A model generated the notes under the pieces. It was not told the DNA's origin, did not search any database, and was given only the letters and a program-made list of their open reading frames with translations. 64,000 bases of DNA from Ovis canadensis (lineage: Eukaryota; Chordata; Mammalia; Artiodactyla; Bovidae): contig NC_091247.1 in assembly GCF_042477335.2 (NCBI RefSeq), positions 3,618,501-3,682,500 of the forward strand, in the 5' to 3' direction. Positions 31,760 to 43,500 of the stretch are shown one piece after another. Every line of letters begins with the position of its first letter. Position 1 is the stretch's first letter. The position numbers and the translations under genes are program-made.

Positions 31760-32620
31760 CTCTTTCTAGCAGCCGTGTCTGCAGGGCGGTGTCCGGAGCT
31801 CAGGTGTGGCCCGGGGCTGCTGGCCTCTATTTCCTGGCCTCTCTCCCCTGCCTCGGGGCTTTGTGGCGCCTTCTGTACCTGCAGACCCGCCCACTCGGGG
31901 GCCTGGCACTCTGCACCCAGCTCCTGCTCAGCCAGAGGCCCCGTCGGGCCGGATCCGAGTCTGGACAAAGCCCACCGGAGCTTCCTTCCTCCTGCCCCCT
32001 GCTGCCTGAGGCCAAGAGAGAAGGCTGCTCCCTTCCGGAGAGGAAAGGTGTGGGGGATCGGGGATGAAAGAGCTGCATGCCTGGGTACCTCTTGCCGGGC
32101 TGGGCAGGAGGGCTCAGCCGTCCTTCCTTCCTGTCCTCCCCCGGCCAGCCCTGCGGTCTGACCTGCCACACTCCACCAGCCCCTGGGGCTGCCTCCACCC
32201 TGGAGTCTGCCCACGCCTGCACTGGACTGGCAGAGTCCCGTCCAGGAGTGATTCACGAGGCTCAGTGGGCGTGGGTCCTGGGGACCCCTGCTCACCAGTC
32301 CAGGAAGCTCAGGATGTTAATGCTCCCTGCCCCTGCCGGACCCAGCCTCCAAAACTGCCGCTGGCGTCCCCTCCAACGCTCTGGGTGCTTGACTCTGGCC
32401 CAGCTGCCTTGGCGATGGGCACCTTCAGGTGGGGCCACGTAGGGCAGGACGGGGGGCTGTCAGGGCTACCATCGTCCTTCTCTCCTGAAAACAAAACCTT
32501 TCACGTCCTAACAGGTAGAATGAATGTGGACGCTGAGAAGAACATTCCTGTTTAAGACCCCACTGGCGCTCTGGGGCAACCGGGTGTCTTTTCTACCTAC
32601 TGTCCTCAAGCCTCTTCATA
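31760..32620. other. Intergenic GC-rich segment, no feature recognised
   Basis: Unique-looking GC-rich sequence; overlapping open frames on both strands but no domain, splice architecture or repeat that I can support. Confidence 0.4.
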
Positions 32621-32626
32621 CTGTTC

Positions 32627-32786
32627 AAGGAGACGACAGAGGATGAGATGGCTGGATGGCATCACCGATTCAATGGACATGAATCTGAGCAAGCTCCGGG
32701 AGATGGTGATGGACAGGGAAGCCTGGTGTGCTGCCGTCCGTGGGGTCGCAAAGAGTCGGACACGACTGAGTGACTGAACTGAACCA
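32627..32786 (+). repeat. BovB 3'-end fragment
   Basis: Sense BovB 3' end from GACGACAGAGGATGAGATGG to ACGACTGAGTGACTGAACTG. Low divergence from the family pattern suggests a relatively young copy. Confidence 0.92.
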
Positions 32787-32993
32787 TCTTCAATTAACTT
32801 ACTTAGTTTTTAAAAAATTGCAGTATAGTGTATTTATAGTGTTTCAGGTGGACAGCAACCTGATTCAGTTATATATATATATATATATATTTTTCAGTTT
32901 TTTTCATTATAGGTTTTTATAAGGTGTTGAATATAGTTTCCTCTGCTATACAGTAGGTCCGAGTTACTATCTGTCTTATATATGCAGCCAATA

Positions 32994-33142
32994 TAAGTCA
33001 GTCGTGCCTGACTCTTTGTGACCCCATGGACCGTAGCCCACCAGACTCCTGTCCATGGGATTCTCCAGGCAGGAATGCTGAAGTGGGTTGCCACACCCTC
33101 CTCCAGGGGATCTTCCCAACCCAGGGATCAAACCCATGTCTG
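32994..33142 (-). repeat. Bov-tA/BOV-A2 SINE
   Basis: Reverse-complement body (GTCGTGCCTGACTCTTTGTG, CATGGGATTCTCCAGGCAGG) running to the tRNA-like head complement (CCAGGGATCAAACCC). Inserted in the antisense L1. Confidence 0.92.
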
Positions 33143-33151
33143 TTATATATA

Positions 33152-33256
33152 GTTGCTGGAGAAGGAAATGGCAATCCAATCCAGAATTCCCCATGGACAG
33201 AGGAGCCTGGTGGACTACAGACCGTGGAGTCATAGAGAATTGGACACGACTTAGCC
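33152..33256 (+). repeat. Bov-tA/BOV-A2 SINE 3' part, opposite orientation
   Basis: Sense-strand SINE body (TGGAGAAGGAAATGGCAATC, CCATGGACAGAGGAGCCTGG, GAATTGGACACGACTTAGCC) lies ten bases from an oppositely oriented copy, so the pair forms an inverted repeat. Confidence 0.88.
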
Positions 33257-33689
33257 GCGGGGCAGCAGCATGCATAGTTGTGTGTCTATCTTAATCCCAA
33301 ACTGCTAAATTATGTGCCCCACTTTCCCCTTCGGTAACCACAAGTTTGTTTTCTATGTCTGTGAGTCTGTTTCTCTTTTGTAAATAAGTTCGTTTGTTTT
33401 TTTAGATTCCACAAGAGATATATGACATTTATCTTTTTCTTACTTCACTTAGGATGGTAATCTCTAGGTCCATCCATCTCGCTGCAAATGGCATTATGTC
33501 ATTCTTTTTAATGGCTAAATAGGTATCCCCTTGCATGTGTGTGCGTCTTGTTTACCCATCCACCCGCAGGTGGGCATTTAGGTCGCCTCCGTGCGTTGGC
33601 TGCTGTGAAGAGTGAGGCAGTGAACGCTGGGGTGCGTGTATCTTTTCAAGTTAGAGTTTCCTCTGGGTATTCACCCCTGTGCTCTGACC

Positions 33690-36014
33690 GTGGACTGTGG
33701 GCTCCAACTTCGCTGCCCACTGCACCTGTTTCCTTCCACCTGGGGGTCTCTGGGTTTGCTTTGGGCAGTGGACAGCCCCAGTCCCACACAGAGCCTGGCT
33801 CAGACAGCCAGCAGCTTGGGGACACCCTACTCTGGGCTCAGCTCCCCTCTGAGCCTCCTTCTGGAGCAGATGCTGCTTCCCTGTGGTCCAGAGTCTTGAG
33901 CCCCGACCCAAGCGTCCCTCTGGGCTGCCCCAGTTCTCCCTAGACACCAGCTTTCCACACCAGCAGGCCCTAGCCGCGTGGGCAGCTTCCTGCGTGTCCC
34001 TTGCCATGGTCCAATAGGCTGGAGTGGGGTTCCAGATAGGGAGCCGGAGGCCGGGCTCGTGAGCGTGTGGGCTGCCCCAGGCTCCAGGCCATCCAGATGG
34101 AGTCTCCTTGTCCTGCCTTTGGCTCCTGAGGAAGGGACTCAAAGCTCTCTATCCCCTCCGCCTGGGGCCTGTTCCCAGGGCAGCTGACTCAGCGACTGGA
34201 CAGACAGTGGTGCTGGGCGGGGTGGGTTTCCTGGTCCTCCACGCAGCCCTGACCCCCATCTGCGAGGTTTCCAGGGCAGCAGGCTATGCTCCTCTGCAGA
34301 GGGAGGGATGGTGCTGACTCCTCCTCACCCTGGGGGGGTGCCCCACCCCCCGACCCGGCCTTGCAGCTCCCCCTTGAGCTGCACTGCAGGCGGGTAGGGG
34401 GTTGGCAAGCACACGGGGGTAGTCTGGTCCCTATTCAGAGGGCAGGCTGGGGAGGCGGAGGGAACCCTGGTTTGGGGGCAGGGGCCCTTGGGGTGGTGAG
34501 GGCTGGGCCTCGGTGAGGCCAAGGCTGGGGGAAGCGCCCCAGGCCCTGGGGAGGGGAGGAGCCTAGTAACGTTTTCTGGGTAGGAAGGACAAACTCTCTC
34601 TCTCTCTTTAACCTTTTATTTTGCGAGCACTGGAGATTCACTGGAGATTCGGTGTGAGAGCGAATGCAGAGAGCTCCCAGTCCCCCTCATCCGCTCTCCT
34701 GATGCCGACCTCCTGCAGGAACGTGGGGCAGCACGCTGTCCCCACCCATGCTGGGGTGGTGGGTACCACCCACCCTTGCAGATGCTCTGTCCTTCCTGCC
34801 CGGCACCCGTGTCCGCAGCTGCCCAGAGCCTCCGGCCCCGTGAGAGCCTGCCCTCCTCTATGGCCCCTCCGGCCGCTGCCCCCTGAGATGGCTGCGGTTT
34901 TGTCACTGGGAGACCGAGCCTTGGAGGTGGGCTGCTTTCACTCGACCTGACTCCCTGGAGGCCCGTCGCCTGCGTGGTCTCTGGTGTGAGGCTCGACCAC
35001 AGTTTGTTCGGCTGCTGGCCTGCAGGGAGCCTGCGGCTGTCATAACTGGGGGACGCTGGGCAGAGCTGCCCAGAGGTCGTGGTGTGGACATGATCTCAAC
35101 GCCTCTCGGGTGGATGCCCAGTGGACAGTCAACTTTTAACCCATGAAGCAACTGTGGGCTGCTCAGGACCCCCCAGTGAACTCACCAAGAGGTGGGGTGA
35201 GGGCAGAGGTCACTGGTATCAGAGGGAAGGGAGTAGAGAGGTGCATGGCCTGGTTGATGACCTTGGGGACCCCTCCCCTCCAAACCTTGCAGACCCTCAT
35301 CAGAGGGGCCTGCAGGCCCCTGCTTCTCAGAAGAGATGCTCTGGCGGGCCAGTCCCTGCAGGAAGAGGGGGTGAGCTTACAGGGGCCAGGCTGGATCCTG
35401 AGAGGGGAGGTCAGCTGGAGAAGGAGCCTTTGTGTGGTGGACAGTCCCCCCAACCCCAACAATACATCTGCCCTCAGATCTCAGTGTCCGGAACCTGGGA
35501 ATGGGATCTTGTTTAGGGAAGAGCTCTCTGTGGAGGGGATGGGGGTGAGGATCTTGAGATGAGGTTGTCCTGCAGAAGGCCGGTGGTCCTTGCTCCAACA
35601 ACGTGTCCTCAAATGAGACCGAAGGAGAGAGACACGGACCCAGAGGAGGAGCAGTGCGACCAGGAGCTGAGACTGTGTAATGCGGCCACAGGCCCAGGGA
35701 ACTGGGAGAGCAGGAGGGACCCTCCCTTGGAGCCTCCAGAGGGAGCTCAGCCTTGCTCACACCTGGATTTCAGCCTGTGGGCTCCAGAACTGCAAGAAGA
35801 TGAACTGCCGCTTTTTGGGGCCCGGTTTGCAGTCCAGCTTTACAGCCACCCCAGACCTGGAAGCAGGCATGTTTGCCGAGCCCCCACCACCCCAGGAGGC
35901 TCCCCGTTTGGGGGGCAGGATGAACCCCGCATGCAGGGTGAGGGATGGGCTTGGAGAGGGGACCCCCACAGTCCCTCCGGCTTCTTCTGCCACCCGGCCA
36001 GTCCCCAGCTGAGC
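33690..36014. other. Intergenic between L1 and LCN9, no gene recognised
   Basis: GC-rich unique DNA; a short TCTCTC tract lies at 34,594-34,607. No poly(A) signal for LCN9 could be recognised in the 700 bases after its stop. Open frames here have no supported homology. Confidence 0.45.
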
Positions 36015-37553
36015 TCACGCACCGGAAGGCCTGGATGGGTACCTCGACCTTGCGTAACAGGGATCTGAGAAGACAGTCAGGCTCTCAGACAGGGACTGCC
36101 TGAGGTCCCTGCCCCACCCCAGGCCCTGGGCTCCCATCCCCACCCCCCGTGCCCTTGAGCGCCTTGCCGGCCCAGGCTGCTGGTGTTGGAGGCCCTGACG
36201 CCTACCCTGGTTACTGAAGCGGATGATCTTTTCTGGGCCAAGTCCGTGTGATTTGCAGGCTTTGTCGAATCTGTCCAGGAAGCTGGACTTCAGCTCTGGG
36301 AACCGTCCTGTGGACAGAAGTTTGGGGCCGTGTGGGGAGGGGAGGCGAGGGGAAGGAGGGGCAGGTGTGGGGCACCTGGACGAGGGGGGCCCCCTCCCCA
36401 CGATGCCACGGGCTGCTTTGGGGGTGGCCTGGCCAGCCCCGCATCTCCCCGGGGACGGGCCGCAGTACCGTAGAGCGCCAGCACTTGTGAGGCCGTCCCG
36501 TTCCTGGAGCTCTGCATGTGCAAGATGACGTAACGCTGGTAGTCGGCCTCCAGGATCCGCAGGCTGTTCTCCCCCAGGTCTGCGCAGAAGCTCTGCTCAG
36601 GGCCTGCAGCCCCTGGGGCCCGCGCCATGGATTCTCGAGGGTGCAGGGGCCGGCGGGGGCCCCTGATGCTCTAGAGCTCCCCATGTGCGCACCCCCGCTG
36701 GCCCTCCCGCCGCCCTTTACAGGCCAGGCCCACCCCTCTTGCTTTGGGGTCAGCTGTAAGGGGGTCCCATAAACTCCTAAATCGGGGCTCACCTGGAGTG
36801 GGGCTGTCAGACAAGGGTCCACTTACAGTTGATGGTGTATTCCCCGTTCTTGCCTGTTTTGCCGCAGACCATGGCCACGTCCGTGCACTCTGCATGCAAC
36901 CTGGAGCCCAGTGGGTGATGCTCACAGCGCAACCCTACCCAATCGCGTGTGACCAGCGCCCCTCACCCCTCCCCGCCCCTTCAGCATGTCCCCTGAACCC
37001 CTGCCCCAGCCTCAGCACTCTGCTGCCCACCACCCGGTGCCCCCTGCCCCTCATACAGTGCCCCCTCACCCTCAGCTTGGTCAGGCACCGATCCATATGG
37101 ATGCGGGCAGGGGTGAGACTGCAGCGGGGCAGGGCGGGCGGGGGCCTCTATGCTCCCCAATTCCGGAGGATGGGGACGACACTCACATGAAGTGGAAACT
37201 GAGCTTGAGACGACCGTCCTCTACGACCTGAATGCTCTCTATGAAGATCCTCAGGTCTCCGTCCTCCTCTATCCGCTTCCTGTTGTCTGCGGCCATGGAG
37301 ATGGAGTACCAGGTCCCAGAGACCTGGAGGGCAGAGGCCGCGGTGGGTGCGGGCGTCCTCACTTCTTGGTGCCTGCTCCCTCCTGGAGCTAGGCCCTGGG
37401 CATGCGGCTCCCACCCAGCATCCAGACCCCCGGGGAGGGCTCGAACCGCAGCCCCACCTTGGAAACATCATAGTTCCTCTGCACGATGCGCTGGGGGTTG
37501 AAATCCTGGGCGCAGACCAGGCCCAGCCCCAGGCTCAGCAGAAGCAGCGCCAT
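36015..37553 (-). CDS. LCN9: LCN9, secreted lipocalin 9
   Basis: LCN9 is a small secreted beta-barrel protein of the lipocalin family, in rodents reported from the epididymis; its ligand is unknown to me. Six minus-strand coding exons join in phase: 37,458-37,553; 37,187-37,323; 36,827-36,900; 36,469-36,579; 36,206-36,307; 36,015-36,064, giving 189 residues. Residues 1-15 (MALLLLSLGLGLVCA) are a signal peptide, identical in style to human MALLLLSLGLSLIAA. The lipocalin G-x-W motif is GTWY at 35-38. The core segment EADYQRYVILHM follows at 113-124, with an N-G-T glycosylation sequon at Asn129. The GRFPELKSSFLDRF helix begins at 140. Cys83 or Cys90 with Cys176 can form the family disulfide. Exon sizes of 74, 111 and 102 bp are typical of lipocalins. 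No break is seen; the whole coding span is only 1.54 kb. Confidence 0.92.
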
Positions 37554-38950
37554 GCCCTCCGGTGGGTAGGCACCCAGCCTGCCTGCTGCCCGCAGCCTTT
37601 ATCCACCTCCCTGTGCTGTGGCTTCCGGCCCCAGCTCTTCTGCGTCCTCTGCACAGGCCTCTGCTTACTGGGAACTCGGCCAAAAGCCGCTGCGGCCGCC
37701 CCCGTCCTCCGCAGGCGATGGCTGGCTCTGGCTGCCGCCCAGATGGGGGCCTGGCTGGGTCTGAAGTCTCAAAGGGAAGTGGGGACAGGCTGGTGTCTTG
37801 GCCTGAAGCCCCACCAGCCACAGAGGTGGGTGGCACTGGGGCCTATCTGAGCCTTTGGATGCAAGTGGCAGAGGACGGCACACCTTCCAGCCCAGCCTGG
37901 CCTGGGTGCTCTGATTTCAGAGCACTGAGTGGTCCTGGCAGCCACACGTGCAGGTCAGGGTCCTAAGCTTCCATGGACAGGTCCTCATTCCCCTGGTGCA
38001 TCCAGGCACAAGGCGGGCTGGTGGTCAGGGTGCAGGCTGAGCTGGACCAACTGGGGCATCAGACGCTAAGTCCTATTTTAGAGAACAGACACGGTTTATG
38101 TGTTGATAGAATTTTGTTTTTTATTGAGCACCTACTATGTCCAGGCTCTAGGGTTAGAGTGAAGCACCCAGTCTCAGGAGGTGCCTCTAGTCCACAAGCC
38201 AGACTCCTGGAGGCCGGGCTGGGAGGCACTTTTTCACAGAAGTGCTCTCTGCACACCGGCAGCCCCCGGGATCTGGTTGGAAGGTTACAGGCTCTGTCAT
38301 GGAGGACGGCTGTGGCCACAGCACAGCTCTGACATGTCTCCCAGGGTCAGGGCGTCTATGACCCCACGGGACAAGCAGGGCGCTCGGTGCTTTGGCGCTG
38401 GGGCCCCGTGACTCTGTCTAGGGTGATGCCTGCTTGAAGGGCCCTCCAGGGCTGCTGGAAGGGGCTGGATTCTTGAGCCCGAGAGAGGAGCGTCCACAGC
38501 CTGTCCCCACCACCCTCACCCCCGTGCCTGCTGGGGTCACCTTCCCACCGAGACACAGCCATGGATGTTCGGCTCCAGAAACGATGACAGACATGGACAC
38601 GCAAGTACGTACACGCAAACATGCACGTGTGTCAAAGCACACCCACGCCCACTCACGTATGTGTGCACGCACGGCCCCATCCCACACCCCAGATGCTTTA
38701 ACACATCTGACAGATCTTATAACTTGAAACGTGTTATTTCTATAATCAGAAAGATGTACTTAAAAATATGCTGAAAAGCAGAAGAAGGGGTTTGCTCTCC
38801 TCGGGGCGTCCACGGCCTGGAGATGGAGGAGGGGAGGGCTACCCTTCTCTGTCACAGCCGTGCACAAACTACTTAAAACTCCTCCCTGTAAGGTCAGCCT
38901 CTAGGGAGCAGGGAGGGATGGCAGAGGAAGTGAGATGCAAAAGAGAATTT
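37554..38950. other. LCN9 upstream region
   Basis: The 1.4 kb upstream of LCN9 holds a MIR remnant (38,105-38,190) and an impure CA/CG-rich tract (38,590-38,690, ACACGCAAACATGCACGTGT-like). No TATA box or other promoter element is clearly visible before the LCN9 start. Confidence 0.45.
38105..38190 (-). repeat. MIR fragment
   Basis: TTATTGAGCACCTACTATGT followed by CCAGGCTCTAGGGTTAGAGT is the complement of the MIR 3' end. Confidence 0.65.
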
Positions 38951-38956
38951 AGAATA

Positions 38957-39222
38957 AGAAACTCCCCTGATGGTCCCACAGTCAGAACCTGCCTTGCGAG
39001 GCAGGGGACGTGGGTTTGATCCCTGGCTGGGGAGCTAAAATCCCACTGGCCCTGGAGCAGCTAAGCTGGTGCACTGCAATCACTGAGCCCGTGTGACGCA
39101 GCTAAGGAGTCCGCGCACCGCAGAGAAAGACTCCGCACGGTGCAACGAAGATCTAGCGTGCCACAAGTAAGACCCGACACAACTAGATAAATAAATACAC
39201 CAATACTAAAAAAAAAATACCC
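38957..39222 (+). repeat. CHR-type tRNA-Glu SINE
   Basis: AACTCCCCTGATGGTCCCAC, the GTGGGTTTGATCCCTGGCTG B-box region and GCCCGTGTGACGCAGCTAAG lead to an AATAAATAAATACACCAATA, then A-rich, tail. It appears nearly full length. Confidence 0.88.
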
Positions 39223-40521
39223 TTTAGTTTTTCAAGCAGGACAAAGTCCTGTCGTCCGGCAACCATGAAGAGCCCTGGGCGGCTGAGACGTCATTGTGAC
39301 CCCGACTTTCTGGGGCTTACATCATCAAAGGGGGTGCTGACATCACCACCCACAGAAGGCTCAACGCCACGCGAGCCCACCTGGGTGTCTGGCTTGGGAC
39401 TCTACAAAGAGAGGCCCAAAGAGAGACGCTTGAGAAGCATCCAAGCCAGTGAGCTGCCTTGTCACCTGCCTCGGGAGTGTTGTTGCTGAGACACTCTGCT
39501 GGAGACTCCCCCGCCGTGGTACCTGCCCTGTGGCATTGCTAATACGCTTGGGTTCACGGGGGCAGGGGTGGGGGACGCAGTGCCCCCTTGTAGGGCAGTG
39601 GAAGCCTGGCTGGTGTCCAGCTGGAGTACAACGTGACCAGCCTTTGCTAGCTTTCAAAGTAGGAGATGAAAAGAAATAGGTAGAGTACATGCCGTCAGAC
39701 ATTTGTGCTTAGCTCAGCAAATCCATGTAATTGCTATAAATCTGCTGATGAGACACAGCTCTTTCCTTTGTCTTTAAGGCCTAGTCTGTTTCAGGCACCT
39801 GAAGCACATCCCAGCTCAGACCAGCCACATTTCACGTGCTTGACGGCCACACGCGGCTACTCTCCTGGTCTGTGCACGATCAGGCTGTGTGCTGGCCAGC
39901 TGGCTGCTGGCAGTGAAGTATCAGCGTCTCCACTCTGCTCATTGCATAGCCCATAGCCCTGCAGACATGCGCACAGCGACCCTGCGCAGAACACGGGACA
40001 TAAGGCCCGGCGTTGGCCAGAGCTGAAGTCTCCATGTTAGCACCTGACGCCTTCGTTCAGGTTGTAATCCCCGTCCCAGCCTCTGCCTGGAGAAGGCTCA
40101 TGTGCTGTTAGCCTGCTATAGTCTTGGGGCAAATGTGCATCTTACTATCGCTGGGGGAGAAAGAGGAAAAGGTCGACTTTGGGGGCGGGCTACATCCTCG
40201 TCACCGCCTCGTTTTGCTGTCACTGCTCTCGAGCGGAGAGGCTGTCACATGTCTTCTGCGAAGCCAAGGTGGACATTGATAAGGCCCAGGGGTCTCCAAG
40301 ACGGTACTCAGTCCCCAGAGGAGTGGCCAGCACCCCCAGGAGACGCTGGTGGAGCAGAGGCGTCCCCATCTCCCTGCCCTCTCCCCAGGGCTGAGCATCC
40401 TGGGACCGGACGCCTGGGTTGGCACCCCAGTGTGTCTGAACGAGTCCACAAGTCCGTCATTGGGAGGCGGCAGGAGTTTTCAACTCCGTTTAAAACCGAC
40501 TTCTCTCTCCCTCTCCTCTAG

Positions 40522-43500
40522 GAGACAATGAACTGTAAAAGGAAAACGCTGCTGTTGATTCTGGGTCTTTCACTGCTCCTGTTGTTTGACCATTATTCCA
40601 GGTAAATAGAAAATCTCGGTGAATCGACGCCTGCAGTGCTTGGCAGAGCTGCTCGAAACCTCCCGAGTTTTGTCCAAAGGTGTTAATAACACTTTCGAAA
40701 TGAATCAGATGTTACCTCCCCTCTCTGTGGGACCAAGCAAAGTATACTTTCACGCTTTCATGTTTAAACATCCAACACACAGTGATCGAGCCCTGTCTGG
40801 GCCCCAGGCTCTGTCCCAGGTGCTCAGGGAGCCACGGTAACAGGGGGAGAAGGTCCCAGGGGCAGAAGGCCGAGCAAGCAGAACAGAGCGTCGGGGATAA
40901 CTTTAGAAGCTGTTTATTTATTTGGTCACGCTGGGTCTTAGTTGTAGTGCTCAGGGTCTTCGATCTTCACTGTGGCATGCGGGATCTTTAGTTGCGACAT
41001 GCAAACCCTTAGTTGTGGCAAGTGGGATCCAGTTCCCTGACCTGGGATCAAACCCAGGCCCCCTGAACTGGAACTGCAGAGTCTTAGCCACTGGACCACC
41101 AGGAAAGTCCCTGGGATAACCTATTTTACATAATTAAGGCCACCAAGGAAAACCAAAATGAAGTCATAGCACCGAGTTGCTATTTCAGACAAACTACAAA
41201 TGGTCCCAAAGTTCCATCTTGTTCTGACGTAAACGAGACAGCAGTGACCTGCCCTGGCAGCCTGTGTGAGCCAGGGACGCACCTGTGCCCAGCTCAGTTT
41301 CTCATGAGAAGAATGCAAGCTCCGCCTTCATTTGTGCCCATGTCTTGTGGGCTCCTTCATGAGCAGTGCAAACTCCCCAGATGCCATTTGAAAAGCAGTC
41401 TTCCCATGAGAGACAATGTCTCGAAAAACAAAACCTTTGCAAAACGCAGATCTGATAAAAAGGCTTGTATCCAAAATATGCAAAGAACTCTTACAACTCA
41501 ACAAGGAAAAGAAAAACTTCATTAAATGGGCAAAATCTGGACGGATATCTCAGCCAAGAAGACATAAAGATAGCAAGTAGGCATCTAAAAAGATGCTGGA
41601 CAGCACTTGTCATTAGGTAATTGGGCTTCCCTGGTGGCTCAGCTGGTGAAGAATCCGCCTGCAATGCAGGAGACCCTGGTTCGATTCCTGGGTCAGGCAG
41701 ATCCCCTGGAGAAGGGATAGGCTACCCACTTCAGTGTTCTTGGGCTTCCCTGGTGGCTCAGCTGGTAAAGAATCTGCCTGCCATGTGGGAGACCTGAGTT
41801 CGATCCCTGGGTTGGGAAGATCCCCTGGAGAAGGAAACGGCTACCCACTCCCAGTATTCTGGCCTGGACAATTCCATGGACTGTTTAGTCTACGGGGTCA
41901 CACAGAGTCAGACACAACTGAACAACTTTCACTTTCAATTGCAAATTAAGACAACAACCAGGCACCAGGACACATCTATTAGTTCAGCCGTATGGTGTAG
42001 CCGCTTTGAAGACAGGGTGATGGTTTCTTACAAAGCTAAACATGGTCTTTCCGGTGATCCAGCTTTGGTGTTCTTAAGTATCATTAATCCAAGTAATTTG
42101 AAAGCATATGTTCACAAACAGCCCACATAAGGTTTTATAGCAGCTTTATTCACAATGTTTAAAATCTGGAAGCAATCAAGATGTCCTGCTGTAGATGAAT
42201 GCGTAAATAAACTATGGTGCATCCAGATAAATGAATATGATTCAATGATAAAAAGAAACAAGCTATCCAGCCAGGAAAAGATACAGAGGAAATGTCAGTA
42301 CACATTGGTAAGGGAAAGAAGCCAGAAGCCAATCTGAAAAGACGACCTACTGTATGATTCCAACCACATGAAATTCTGGAAAAGGCGAAACTGCAGAGAC
42401 AGTAGAGGGAGCGGGGTTTGGGGGTTTGGGGAGGAGTGGCTGGACAAGCACTGAGGATTTGGGGGCAGTGGAACTGCTTATGGTGGACCTGTGGCACTAC
42501 ACCTTTTTCAAAACCTGTAGAATTTTCTAGCACGAAGAGTGAATTTTAGCCTAGACAAATTCAGCTCTCGTTTAGGAAGTCGAGGGAATCCCAGGAAGGA
42601 TTGCTGTATATGACCAAAGTCATTGAACGGTATCAAACATGCCAGGAGTGAGCTCCCTGAGGGCTGAGGAAGGTGCTGAGAAAAGTCAGCTTGGAAACCA
42701 GTGGAGTCTGGAGTTTGTGGTTGCTCGGTTGCTCAGTCATGTCTGATTCTTTGTGACCCCATGGACTGCAGCACGCCAGGCTTCCCTGTCCTTCACCAAC
42801 TCCTGGAATCTGCTTAAACTCATGTCCATTGAGTTGGTGATGCCATCCAAGCATCTTATCCTTGGTTGCCCCCTTATCGTCCTGCCATCAATCTTTCCCA
42901 GCATCAGGATCTTTTCTAATGAGTCGGCTCAGCTCTTTGGAGTCTGTAAACATAAGGAGAAGATAGCCATGCAGGGGACTGTCTCTAGTGGATAAATCAT
43001 TTCCCCACAGGAGGGCAGGACGGCAGCTCTGATGCCAGCGTGCGTGCGTCCGGGGACAGAACAGTTGAGTGAGTGGATGGTGAGTGGCAGTGCGTGGGTA
43101 ATCGGGGGACAGTTAGGTGATCCCTGTGGTGATGCATTAAGGCTGGGGATACCAGTCTGCACTCGCGTGTAGCTTTGTGGAGCAGCGGAGAGTTACCTGG
43201 GGAAGTAATTCCAGATTCATGCCTCTGTGCCTGTTGGTACAGCTACACACATGCCTTCCTTGCTTGCCCAGCTGAGAGGACCTAGAAATGAGGAGCCCGC
43301 AGGAGCAGCTAGCACTCCCAGCCCCAGACCTTGGTTTCTAATATTATTCTACAAAACAAAGCAAAACCCCAAGCCAGGCTTCCTTGGAGAAGTGGCTGTT
43401 TCTAGGACGGGGGACAGAACATACATAGGATGAGCCTGGAGCAGAGGGACACAGGAGCCAGTGAAAGACCTTCCAGCGGATAAAGTGGGAAGAATCTGAG

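Larger units (their letters stand above)
32790..33690 (-). repeat. Ruminant L1 3' end, antisense, split by two SINEs
   Basis: Reverse-complement L1 3' sequence is recognised before and after the SINE pair: GATTCAGTTATATATATATA, GTTTCCTCTGCTATACAGTA, then CACAAGTTTGTTTTCTATGT, CATCCATCTCGCTGCAAATG and TATCTTTTCAAGTTAGAGTT. It includes a TA microsatellite at 32,871-32,890. No long open frame. Confidence 0.88.
41400..42540 (+). repeat. L1 LINE 3' region, sense, split by two SINEs
   Basis: Sense L1 sequence (AAAATATGCAAAGAACTCTT, AACTCAACAAGGAAAAGAAA, AATGGGCAAAATCTGGACGG) is interrupted at about 41,625-41,937 and resumes with CAAATTAAGACAACAACCAG, GGATGAATG-like steps and TGGAACTGCTTATGGTGGAC. 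No long open frame remains. Confidence 0.8.
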
